Source: Salvator merianae
Taxonomy: Eukaryota > Chordata > Lepidosauria > Squamata > Teiidae
Direction: 5' to 3'
NCBI GenBank assembly: GCA_003586115.2
Contig: QVOM02000112.1
Coordinates: 49,474,212-49,538,211, forward strand
Length of the DNA: 64,000 nucleotides
Shown here: in pieces, positions 53,836 to 64,000 of the stretch
Layout: each line of letters begins with the position of its first letter
How positions within the stretch are numbered: position 1 is the stretch's first letter
Translations under genes and position numbers: made by a program
The notes under the pieces: model-generated
What the model was told of the DNA's origin: nothing
Seen by the model: only the letters and a program-made list of their open reading frames with translations
The model's database searches: none

Positions 53836-55296
53836 TTTTGTATCCTCTGATCCATGTATCTCATCATCCTCTCCATGAAGTAATAAAAAATGACCTGTTC
53901 TCATATATAATAGAACTATTTGCCATGTTCTCAGTTATTTCTGTCTTTCCATTTGATGACAATAGTCACATGGGCTACCATCAGTAATGGTTGAATCTAA
54001 TATTTATCTTCACTCCTTACAAGCTATTCCTCCAAGGATTGGTATAAATGTCTTTTTAGTCTAAATAATATTACTTCCTAACATTTTCTTTATTTCAGTT
54101 CCTATGTTTCCCCAAAATCTTTGGACTTTTTCACATTACCACCGCATAGGTATATATGAACCTGTTTACAACTTTGCCAACATTTTGGGCCCATATTTTT
54201 ATTTATATGAAATAATTGACAAGGAGTTTTATGCCACCTTCTTATCAACTTCATTCCCAATTCTTTCTACTATTTTTGATCTTTGCATTCTCCTTTATAC
54301 ACCCAATAGTCTCTGCCTTTCCTATCTCAAAATCATAGGCCCATATTCCAGTTAATGTCTTCACTATTCTTTCTCAGGCTCCCATCAAAATTCTGTTATA
54401 GTTCTTCCAAATCCTTCATTCCCTTGTAATTTCCCTTGGATGATTGCTTTGAATAAATTATTGAGTGATTTTATCTCCAATCTGAAATTTACTTATAGAG
54501 GCATATAAGCCCCTAATTTGTGACCAATTTCATTGTCCCAATATTTCTGTTAATTCTTCCCTGCTTATTAATCCACCATCTGAATTACCTAATCTTTTAA
54601 TCTATGTAGTCCATAATGTTTAAATTTAAATTCTCCAGTATAACTTCCTTTATCATTTATCTGGGCTATAATTAAATTTTAAAATCCTTGGCAGTAACTT
54701 GCTTCTTCACTTGAGCCATACTGGACCAATACACTTGTCTTTAAATTATTTATATTATCACTAAAAAATGGTATTTTCTTCATCTTGATCATTTCTTTTT
54801 CCATCCTCATGCACTTTTTGTAAATTCTAGGTCCAATATTTTTGCCATTTGAAATGCCTCTTATCCCTCTAGGCTGGGGATGCCCAACCCTCCTTCATCT
54901 TCATGTGCATTTAAGAGGCAGTTTACCATTCTCAGTTTTTTGTTATCCCACAACTTTATCCTCTTCAATAGTATTGTTTCTGGAAGGGTTTGAAGTAAAT
55001 ATATTTTTGGTAGTATTGTCATTTGTAGGGTCCTTTTTTGTTAAGATACTCATATTTTTCTTTTTCTGTCCCACTACTTGTTTATTTTTTCTGTATCTAG
55101 TAGTAGTTCCCTGGTACCTCATTATTCACATTTTTTCATTATGTATACTCCCAAACATTTAATCTTTTTGAGTCCCAACTTAAGTCCCATTTCTGATTTA
55201 TATTTCTTTGTTTTTCAGGCTTAGTATTTAACAACATATTTCTGATTTATCCATGTTGATTTTCAACCCTGATCTCAGTTTTAAGTCTTTTCATTA
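53836..55296 (-). mobile_element. L1 LINE, C-terminal ORF2 segment
   Basis: Near 54140-54100 the - strand reads CEKVQRFWGN, the L1 ORF2 C-terminal pattern (W.C.KVQ.FW). Continues to the left terminus of the DNA transposon at 55297. Decayed. Confidence 0.65.
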
Positions 55297-56070
55297 CACA
55301 GGTCTACAAAAAAAAAATAAAAAAAAATTCAGGTGCCAAGGTTTTTTTGAATGGATTTAAGGTATTTCAAAAATCCCATTACTTTTGCTGAATTGGTTCT
55401 AGTTTTTGAGATAATGGACATCCATGAAAATAATGCATTCCCCCAATGTGACTTGTGTGAGATAACAAATGCAATAGCTTTTGGTCTGTCTTTTGACTCT
55501 TTAACAGTGTCTTAGGTAATGAAATATCCCATATAATTATTTTGTATTGCAACTTGTAGGCCTACAATACTATAAAAGTGACTTTTTGAAGCCAGAATTC
55601 AACTGTGAATTTGCAGAGGAAAGAAGTCGGCTACAGTAAAAGTTTGTCCCCAGTCTTGGTTTATACGCAAAAAGTTGTCTTAATAAGTATATAAATACAT
55701 GTAAAAATTCATCAAGAGGAACCTGCATCAACAGTCCTGATGTATTATGCTACATCTGTGGAGAGTACATGGTTGAATAGCAAAGAAGAAATATCACAGA
55801 CTTTGTTCATCGAGTATACCTGGCTTATTTTGGAGTACAGCTTGGAGACCATGATAAGTCTTGGGCTCCACATATGGTTTGCAAAATAATAATATTCTTG
55901 CAATTCTGAATGCTTTTCAAACATGTTACGTTAATTAATTAATTAAATATTAAATATCTAAGAAACTAGAGCCAATCTGGCAAAACCGAAGTCATATTCT
56001 TAATCAGCACCATAAACTTAATATAAAACTGTTCAGACTTCGTTGGCACCAAAATCACTGTATACCAGTG
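55297..56070 (+). mobile_element. DNA transposon with long TIRs and a coding remnant (long form), inside L1
   Basis: Ends CACAGGTCTAC... and ...GTATACCAGTG (inverted: CACTGGTATAC). Both sides are flanked by TTA (55294-55296 and 56071-56073), which looks like a 3-base target duplication. The outer 100 bases form imperfect inverted repeats. It shares over 400 bases with 15090-15552 but keeps an extra internal section. That section codes, on the + strand, for a Cys/His-rich peptide (annotated separately). CAC(A/T)G tips with a 3-base duplication suggest the CACTA/Mirage/Chapaev group; this is inference. Confidence 0.75.
55703..55885 (+). pseudogene. Transposon-encoded Cys/His domain fragment
   Basis: 61 codons with one in-frame TAG. 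The frame reads RGTCINSPDVLCYICGEYMV, stop, QRRNITDFVHRVYLAYFGVQ, then LGDHDKSWAPHMVC. The Cys pattern (CYIC ... HMVC) and the block QLGDxDKSWAPHxVC look like a conserved zinc-binding N-terminal domain of a transposon or transposon-derived protein. I recall similar uncharacterised proteins in invertebrates but cannot name the family with certainty. The flanking sequence is non-coding transposon, so this is an exon-like remnant of an autonomous parent. Confidence 0.6.
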
Positions 56071-59000
56071 TTATTGGAAGTTATTCATTAGTCACTGTAA
56101 AAGGTTGTTCACATAGTATCAGGGCATTGTTAGTAAACATGTTTATTTTAACCTCTTCATTATGGATAGAAATACCCTCTAAATTTTTTATCTCTTATTT
56201 CATTTGCTAGAGGTTCTATTGCTAAGAAGAATAACAAAGGAGGTAATGGACATCCTTGCTTAGTACCATTAGATATTGCAAACTTCCTTGCCATACCTCC
56301 ATTTACCCTTAACCCTACTTCATTCCTTTGATAAATTAATCTAATCATTTATGATTTTTTTCCACCTAATCCAAACTTTCTTCAAATATTATGTAAATAT
56401 TTACTGAGTCAAAGGCTTTAGAAACATCTAATTTTAGGATCACCATTTTTTTCTTCTTTGCTCATGCATGATGGATTGCGTTTAATACATTTCTAATCAG
56501 ATTGCCTATATATCTCCCTTTTACAAAACCATACTGGTCTACTTTTATTAATTTTGGCAGAACCTTTTCCAATCAATTGGCTAATATTTTTGCAAAAATT
56601 TTATAATCTTGATTACATAAAGATATTGGCCTATAGGATTCTCATCCCTATTTGGCTTCAATATTATAACAATCTCAGATTCCTTCCAAGTCTTTGATAT
56701 TTCCCTACTTTCTAAAACTTCATTATATATTTTTAATGTTTGAGATACAAATTCCATTTTAAATGTTTTACAAAAGACTGAAGTGAAGCTGTCCAGACCA
56801 GGATATGTACATCTTTTAATTCTTGTACTATTGGTGTGTTCAAACATCTTCTTCTTCCTCCTTCTGTTCAATATACATATTTCCTTCTTCCATATCTTTA
56901 CATTTATATATATATATGGGGGGGGGAGAGAGAATTTAACCATGGCCTGTTATTCTCATCTCCCTCAACTAAACCTTTTTCTCCTTTAATTTTGTTTGTT
57001 CTTCTATACTCTTTCTTTTTCCTTAAATACCTTGCCATATTTCTCATGCTTTGCACATCCCAGTTTTTGTATTCATTTTTTACATCCAGTATTAATAATT
57101 ATTTTTCCTATTTGATTCCTTCCTTAAGTTTTTGATATTCAAAGTACAATTTTTTTGTTGTAATCCTTCAATTTCTTGTATCAGATGGTCTCTATAATTC
57201 CTCTTTTTCCTTCTGATCCCTAACTCCATAGGGACTGTTTTAAATGCATTCCATATAATCATTTGGTTTTTTTATTCCATTTTTAACATTTTCCTCAAAG
57301 CATGCTTTTATTTATTTCCAGAGTCTTTCTGGAGTCTTCTTTTGTTAACAAAATGGGATCAAATCTCCAAACTTTTCCCCTCCTTTACCTTCTAACTCTT
57401 ATCTTCTGAAATATAGGGGCATGATCTGAGATCCAGATCGCTCCTGATTTAGATCTTCTGTCTGACTCTTATTGGCTTCCTTAACCAAGATATAATCAAT
57501 TTGTCTTAACACTTGTGCCTGGCTGAATAATATGTGGTTAGTTCATCTGTTCTCTTAATCTTATCATAGGCATTTACCAAATTTTATCTACTAATATCTA
57601 GTTATTTTCTGCCTCTTTTCTTTAACCCTTGTTTCTTTAATCTCAGTTTACGCATTTCTACATCAAGCTTCCCTGATATTATCAATTCCCCCTCCCTAAA
57701 TCTCTCCAACTCCTTCACAACCTCTTCAAAAACAGCTTTTGCCTTTTGTTTGGAGAGTATAAACATGCTAACATTATTAATCTTTTATATTTTAGGTGCC
57801 CAAATTTGAAATTGGATATCATGTATTAGTATTGTAACCCCTTGATTTGTTAGTGCCTCTCAATTCATACTGTGTATGCTATTTATGAAAATTCAACAGT
57901 TCAGTCTTTCCTTTGTTTGTCTCTTACACCATTGTGACCACACCTTCTTATCCTTCAGCAGTTTTTATAATCTCTTTTTTCTTAATTGGAGAGCTTAAAC
58001 ATTAACATTTAGTAACAGAATTGTTAGATCCCCTATTTTTTACCCAAGACCTATTTTTTACCCCAAACTCCCCTCTTTATAATCAAATTCCTTTTGGTCC
58101 ATTATCCCTTCCCCCCACCCCAAAACTAAGGACCTTCCTCTTTTTAGGATGGTGAATGAACTGTTCTGGGTTCACCTCCTTCCCCGGAGAGCTCTGGCTG
58201 ACTGTGTCCTCTTCATTCCGGTTGACAAGTTATATGCATTCCATTATATTACTTATTTCATTACTTCCCCCTTTTCACATATATTAGAATATATCATACA
58301 CATCCCAAAGGTCTGCAACCTTATCGACATTAGTCCTCATTTGCTTTAGAATTTCCTAATTGATATTTTAAAAATAGTTTCCCTCATTACATCCATCCTC
58401 TCCCTAATGGTTGTTAATGTCTTGAATTTTTAATTAATTATCATATATTGATGTATAATTTAAATCATCAACAAATCAGACCTTTCACCAATAGTATTGT
58501 CTCCATCTTAATTATACATTTTCAGTTACCATAGTTACTCTTTATAAAAATCCCTGACCCTTAATGAAACAAACTTTATTACTTTGAACATAAACATCTT
58601 AACTTTATTTATGTCACAGAACATTACGTTCCTGTCTGGCTTCCTTACTTATATTCTATGTTTAGTACTACTCTCTCCTTTCTATTACTCAAACATTACT
58701 AATTTTAAACTCTTTTCTACAACTCCCTGGTTCCTGTTTCTCTCATCACTTGATTGCAAAAGACCTTTGAAACATTATTAGTTTTCAAATCCCCCTTTGT
58801 TCTTTCAAACATCGTCGTGTTTACTTAATGCTTCTCCTTTTCATCACTTAGGAATCTCGATTTTCTGGCCTTATCGTCTTGCTTTTTATAGTCCTTGGTT
58901 TTCTTATCCTTCATATTTTTCACCAGTTGATTTAGGTCAGTTTCATTGTTCTCCTGCTCTCCTTCCTCCACATTGTCTTCCCATCAACTTTGTCTCTTCA

Positions 59001-59960
59001 TCAATATTTCAATCTCTTGGCAGTCTCTTGCTGCTTCTAAATTTCTAGCCTTGAACAACTGCCCTTGCTATTAAATTAGTACAGCTGTGGGAAATGCTCA
59101 TGTGAATCAAAGACCAGATTCTACTATATGATGGCAGATATGGTGCATAATGGCTCTTTGCTTCAGGGCTTCATTCACCAGGTCTTGAAACATCCAAATT
59201 TTATGTCCTTGATAATTCAGATCCTGGACTCCTCTTAAGCTTTTAAGCAATTTATCCCTCATGTTTCTTTTCTGACATTGGGAGAGCCTTCTTGAATTTG
59301 GTTTCTGACTCCTAATGTCAAATCTCCTGTATGTGCAATCAATATCCTCCTCTTTTATAGCAATATTGTACTCTTGCCACCCTGCCACACATGTCTTTAT
59401 TATGTCAGAGGAGATCACTTTAACTGGGAAGCCCTTTAATCTCAAATTTCTTATTTTTGACGGTTGGGTCAGCAGCTCTCTTCCAATTCTTCAGTAGTCT
59501 TATGCCTCTTCCATTTTCTGCCCCCTCTTTTGTGCCTCCAGTGCTACTTGAATAGCCCTCTTATTGATTCCTCCACATTCTCAAATACTGCAAGGAGCTT
59601 ACCCATTTTTAATTCGAAAATTGACAGGACATCCTGCATTTTTCTCGATAGAGAGCTTGTCAGTTTCCCCACATCATTGTTGCTGCGCCTCCGGAAAGCT
59701 AACTCTAGGCTCCACAATTCTATTTTTCACTCAGATTCAGTCAGGAAAATTTTGAGATCCATCACTTTCCCACAATGCGGGTTGTTTAATGTTCTCAGCA
59801 TTAAGAAGGGATTTTTTTATATAAAGTAGGTGATATTATTAAGTAAAAAAATATTGTGTCAAGTGGAGAGGGTCATGGAAGCGACTATTCCCATCTCAGG
59901 CACATGCGCAGTGCCATGTGTGGCATAAATTGGTTAAAAGCATAGTAAAATAAAAGTCAT
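56071..59960 (-). mobile_element. L1 LINE: ORF1, endonuclease and RT
   Basis: On the - strand, 5' to 3': ORF1 protein C-terminal half (59445-59107; MRLKGFPVKVISSDIIKT, DIDCTYRRFD, YQGHKIWMFQDLVNEALKQR); endonuclease pieces (near 57850, KSRGVTILIHDIQFQIW; near 57500, RQIDYILVKEAN; near 57430, a SDHAPI-type block after a frameshift); RT N-part (56943-56581; YPGLDSFTSVFCKTF, SREISKTWKESEIVIILKPN); RT core (56348-56160; ISNGTKQGCPLPPLLFFLAI then EPLANEIR). This is L1-type by the GTxQGCPLSPLLF and ALAIEPLA pattern. Frameshifts are frequent. The 5' end is estimated near the 'catgcgcagtgcc' sequence at about 59910-59960. Confidence 0.87.
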
Positions 59961-60835
59961 CTTCGCTGCCTTCCAAAGGTGTATTTTGTCTTTGATGGTG
60001 TTCAGCTGTACTCTCAGAAGGACTAATGATCAGCTGTCTTCGAGTGAATTGTTATCCATTTCAGTTGGATTTCATAGCTTGCTGGACAATAAGAGGCTTC
60101 TGAATCTTCTTAGAAAAGGAGTCAATTAGCAGCTCATTAAAATGACTGTTAAAAGGTTCCTCTGTTTTAGGTGGACAGTCTAGGCAACTGGAGCTTTGAA
60201 AGATGTGAGCGAAGAACCTTGCAATGAACTTCCATGTGCTGGAAGATCAGTACATGCAGTGAAAAGGATTGTTCAAAATATGAAGGTAAAAGTTCTAAAA
60301 TGTTCTATCTCTTTCTATCTCCATGCTGCACTACTGCTTAGCAAAAATGCTAAGGGAGAGCCTTTCCTTTTTGTATAGTTTTTTTTTTTACTTTTGTTAG
60401 CTTCCTTGAATCATTTATGAAGTAGACAGAATGCAAGTGAACAGACCAACTAAAAGAATGGAGGAAAGGGAAAAATGACACTAAAAAGGCAGATGACATG
60501 CACATATTCTAGCAAGTAACCAGCAGTTGTTTTCTGTTGTTGTTTAAACCTAATTTAATCTGTTTGCCTGCCAGAAGTCAGAGCTACTGGATTTTGTAAA
60601 GTCCTCATAAAAGAAGTTTTTTTCCGCCTTTTTTTCTTTTTCGTTTGAAAAGCTTGTTGAATTCTAATCTCTGTAATAAATGCCAGTTTGCCAAATGATT
60701 TATGGCATTCTGATCAGAATACAGGACTTATCTCCTTACAGTAGTAGATGAAAGCACTTGATCACAATTTGGCAGGTAGATGGAAAAACGCACTACTCTG
60801 CTGCACTCAGCCCATTAGTTTGGTAGTCAGAAACC
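59961..60835. other. Intergenic, nothing recognised
   Basis: A 60-codon open frame at 60196-60378 follows 'ctgttttag' and ends near 'gaaggtaaaag', so it looks slightly exon-like. I recognise no protein family in it, and it has no partner exon. Confidence 0.4.
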
Positions 60836-61466
60836 ATAAGAGAAGCCCTGGTAGATCAGGCCAGAGTCCATCTAGTCCAGCATCCTGTTTCACACAGTGG
60901 CCCATTTGGTGGGCCAGTTGCTTCTGGGCATTCAGAAGCAGAAGACGAAAGCAAACCTTCACCTGCTCTCAACTCCCTGCAAATGGCCTTTAAAGGCATC
61001 CTGCCTGTCTCACCAACCTGGAGGCAGTACCTAAGCATTCATTCTAGTAGCCATTGACACACCACTAACTTGTCCAATCCTTTCTTAAAGAAATTCAGGC
61101 TGGTTGCTGTCACCATCTCTTCCAGTAATAAATTCCATAGAACAATGACCCTCTGGGTGAAAAAATACTTCCCCTTGTCAGTCCTAACTCTCGCACCATA
61201 GCTTCATAGACTGCCCCCTGGTCCTAGTGTTGTGCGAAATAGAAAAGAAATTTTCTCTATCCACCATTTCCATACCGTGCATTATTTTCTATACTTCAGT
61301 CAGGTCCCCTCTTAAACACTGTCTTTCAAGGCTGAAGAGGCCAAGACGTTGCAGCCTGATTTTGTAAGGGTGGTGGTCCATCCCCCTGATCATTCTCCCT
61401 TTTCTGCACCTTTTTCAGTTCCACAATATCCTTTCTGAGGTGTGGTGACTAGAGTTGTACACAATA
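60836..61466 (-). mobile_element. CR1-type LINE 3' end (family B copy 4)
   Basis: Antisense of copies 2 and 3. Starts 'accataagagaagccctggtagatcaggccagagtccatctagtccagcatcctgtttcacacagtgg' and runs up the ORF2 C-terminus to 'ttccacaatatcctttctgaggtgtggtgac', the antisense of the region coding SPHLRKDIVE. 5'-truncated. Confidence 0.85.
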
Positions 61467-63249
61467 TTCATTAATCTGTGCAGCAGTCCAGTTTTGGAGA
61501 TGGGACGTTTTGTGGGAAGCAGTGGCCCCAGACCCCATACGTTGAAGGATCTCTTTCAAGGTCACCACTGTGTTGCTTTCTGTGTGCTGCAAACTACATG
61601 TCCCTTCAGTCTCTAGATAATATTGTTGAATGATCAAAAGTGGCAGAAGTTCCCTGCATCCAAAGGGCATGTTACATGGGTTACCCCTGATCTACATCTA
61701 CTTTTTTATGAGCCTTTGTTAAACTTTTTTAGATTAGCTATTGCTTTTTATGGGAGGGGGATATTGATTTTAATTTTTGCAATTGTTTTTCTGATATTAT
61801 TTTGGCCTGTTAATTACTTAGGATGGTATTTACAGTAGAAAAGAATAATAGAAATGTTCTTAATAAGTGAAAACACTGGCGGTCCAATAGTTAGTCCAGA
61901 CAAGGTAAAAAGGTGGTTTTGGTCAGCATATTATGCTGATTCAAGGACAGAGATTCAACCTGTTCCGGCAGGCTTTTCTTCCTTTTAGAGAAGCAGAGTC
62001 ATATTCTGGAACAAGTTCCAGACCTGTTTTTGCGTCTTTGCCTGGGAGTGCTTGGCAATTGTGTCATGCATACATTTTTCATACATTGTTAATTACATCA
62101 GGTTTGGATTAAGAAAACATACACATTTGGGACTTCTTTTGAAGAATATTTGGAGACAAGCTGGTGGACAGAGTTTTTACAAAAGGAATTTTCAGGCTAT
62201 TTATGATATCTTCGATGGCTATGTAGAAGATGTAGTTTTAGCAGATGTAGCTTGTACAGCAAGCAGCCTCTGTTGAAATTATCTCTTCTATGCAACTATT
62301 AAAAGTGTAGCACTCCTATCTTCTTTTCTATATGGCAGTCCTACTTTAGTTCAGGTACATGTTTTTATTCTCTATGGTAGTTAGTACATGTAATGAATAT
62401 ATAGCCTTAACTTTCTCCTGCCTGGTATGTCCAGTTGGGTCAATAATGTGGCTAATAGCCTGCAATATCACCCAATAACAGCAAGTAATACATTTAATAA
62501 ATTTAAATATATTTAAAGTTAGTCCTTTGATCTTTTTTAAAGCCTTTCCAAATTGAAGATTTAGTTCCAACCGTAAATAGAGAATTTTGCAACTGAAATT
62601 AAAAACATCTTTGGCATAACATGGTATCATATACTGCCGGATGGCCTTTCTAGTTTAAATGCTCTTTAGCACGAAGACATATATCTCTTCAAGGAGGATT
62701 TTCTCAAAGACATTCTGGTAAAGAATGGAGAAATAGTAGTGCCTAATTTGGGACAGGAAAATTAAAAAGCATTATTACTATTCTTTTAATTCCTCTTGAA
62801 CTTCAGATTATTCCAGACTGTCTTCAGACTGTCATTCTAGATCACAGTGACCAAGAGCCCCATTTTCTTCCTGAACAGCTTTTTCCTGTCAGAAGAGGAA
62901 AAATGGCAATTCTAGTGCTGCTCAGAGAAAAAAATGCAAAGTTCCTTCTTATCTCAGAGGTGTGAACCACAGATGTCTGCATCTTCAAAACTATCAGGGA
63001 GGACTCCCTCATAGAATAAACTCCCAACTATACCAACAATAAGCTCCTCCTTCTCCAGGAAAAAACAATCTATTACAGGACAAGCCATTTATCATCTGAC
63101 ATCAAAATTATGAAGCTAATCTCATGCAAATAATATATTTCAGAGATCTACTCTGCTTTTCAAAGTTGGCAAAAAAGTAATTAAGTAACAATCCATTTAG
63201 AACCTGAAGTATAATCTATTTTACATTGGAGCATTTGTTCCATTAGAGA
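61467..63249. other. Intergenic, unassigned
   Basis: Contains an open frame at 62052-62276 (74 codons; HTHLGLLLKNIWRQAGGQSF, FQAIYDIFDGYVEDVVLADV) that reads protein-like but matches no family I know. The frame before it (near 61890-62000) also looks protein-like, so a decayed transposon ORF is possible. Confidence 0.35.
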
Positions 63250-63790
63250 AACCCCTTCAGCTGGAACTACCTGTACTCTAGAGCTCACCAAAGTCTATGT
63301 TCTTGTCCAATAGGGGTTCCTGTCATTTGTCTACATGGAGATCCACCTGTCTTCCAGAGTTAATCTGTATTTGCCCATATACCTAGTAGAAGCTCTTCTA
63401 ATCATATTCTCCAGGCAGAGACACTCATGTTCACCAAATGCTAAATACTCTCTGTTGCTCTGATAGTCAGAAAAACAAGGTCAAGAGTCATCTCCTTGCA
63501 ACACAGATCCAGCTCCTGAGAACTATATTAGATATTCCACTTGTCCATATTCTCTTCTTACCAGAGAGCAGTTAAAACCTCTTTGCTATATTGCTACATT
63601 GCCCTTTATAATCTGCACAATGGCAGATCTTGTAGCACTGGCTAACGTCTTGGTAGTGATGTCCAAATTAATACATGAAGATTTTTCTTCAGGGCCATCC
63701 TCAATGCAAAGAACTCCAGTAGTTTTTTCTTCCCCATCAGCACCCCCTCTAGTGGATGCAACCATCTAACCTAAGCCACAACCCAGGAAA
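63250..63790 (+). mobile_element. Possible decayed DIRS reverse transcriptase
   Basis: Pieces in shifting frames resemble the DIRS RT at 45954-45379: EFTKVYVLVQ then GVPVIC and a YM(E/D)-like box near 63265-63340, and a KELQ-stop-FFLPHQHPL segment near 63705-63750 matching ARPLQWFLLPF in the other copy. Spacing is about right. It is heavily decayed and runs toward the window edge, so the call is tentative. Confidence 0.35.
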
Positions 63791-64000
63791 AAAATCATCT
63801 AATTCTCTCCAGGAGTTAGAGATCTCATTGCAGAACCGATGATGCCCTCTAATATGGGAAACTACTTTTCTGTAGTATCATTTCAACATGTAGATTATGT
63901 GAACTGAGACTTTTTTTAATGGACGAATGCTTTTGTTGTTCACTTTCTGCCCAATGTGACTTGATTTGTCAATTAGCCTTATGAGTAAACCATTTTCTAC

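Noticed and set aside
60196..60378. Possible exon of a downstream gene
   Set aside because: A short frame with vaguely exon-like edges but no family match, no partner exon and a weak start context.

Overview
This window is vertebrate nuclear DNA, most likely from a squamate reptile. It carries the 3' part of KDM6A (UTX), the H3K27 demethylase gene, on the + strand. Twelve short exons with GT/AG splice sites lie between 11310 and 47819. Spliced together they give one open frame of 500 residues plus a stop, covering the region before the JmjC domain, the JmjC domain itself, and the C-terminal zinc-binding domain. They correspond to the last 12 exons of a 29-exon vertebrate KDM6A. The Fe(II) ligands (His and Glu in exon 7 of this set, His in exon 8) and both CxxC pairs of the zinc domain are intact. 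The squamate assignment is inference: it rests on L1, CR1/L2-type LINEs, DIRS and microsatellites occurring together, a mix unlike birds, turtles or mammals.

Layout. 1-11309 is intron of KDM6A (the preceding exon is outside the window). It holds a decayed LINE copy on the - strand (1375-3985), a purine microsatellite (4286-4457) and a CR1-type LINE on the + strand with a recognisable ORF1 esterase (4840-7195). 11310-47819 holds the twelve exons and eleven introns of 1-6.5 kb. The introns contain LINE 3' ends, small inverted-repeat elements, a 2.3 kb LINE (35070-37330), a 180 bp fold-back palindrome (37761-37939) and a complete but decayed DIRS-type tyrosine-recombinase retrotransposon with its own inverted terminal repeats (43165-46800). 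47820 to about 48785 is the 3' UTR, with a long CTTCC-type tract and AATAAA/ATTAAA signals.

Downstream, 48786-64000 is intergenic and transposon-dense. It has three CR1-type LINE pieces and a nearly whole L1 on the - strand (52060-59960). The L1 is interrupted by a CR1-type LINE and by a DNA transposon. A shorter relative of that DNA transposon, internally deleted, lies at 15090-15552. The last 750 bases may be a second, badly decayed DIRS reverse transcriptase. No second host gene, tRNA or rRNA was recognised.

The only functional protein gene supported is KDM6A. All transposon reading frames are broken by stops and frameshifts. The most interesting structures are the nested transposons: DIRS inside a LINE, and CR1 and a CACTA-like element inside L1. 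Also notable are a transposon-borne Cys/His domain whose family I could not name, and two hairpins.
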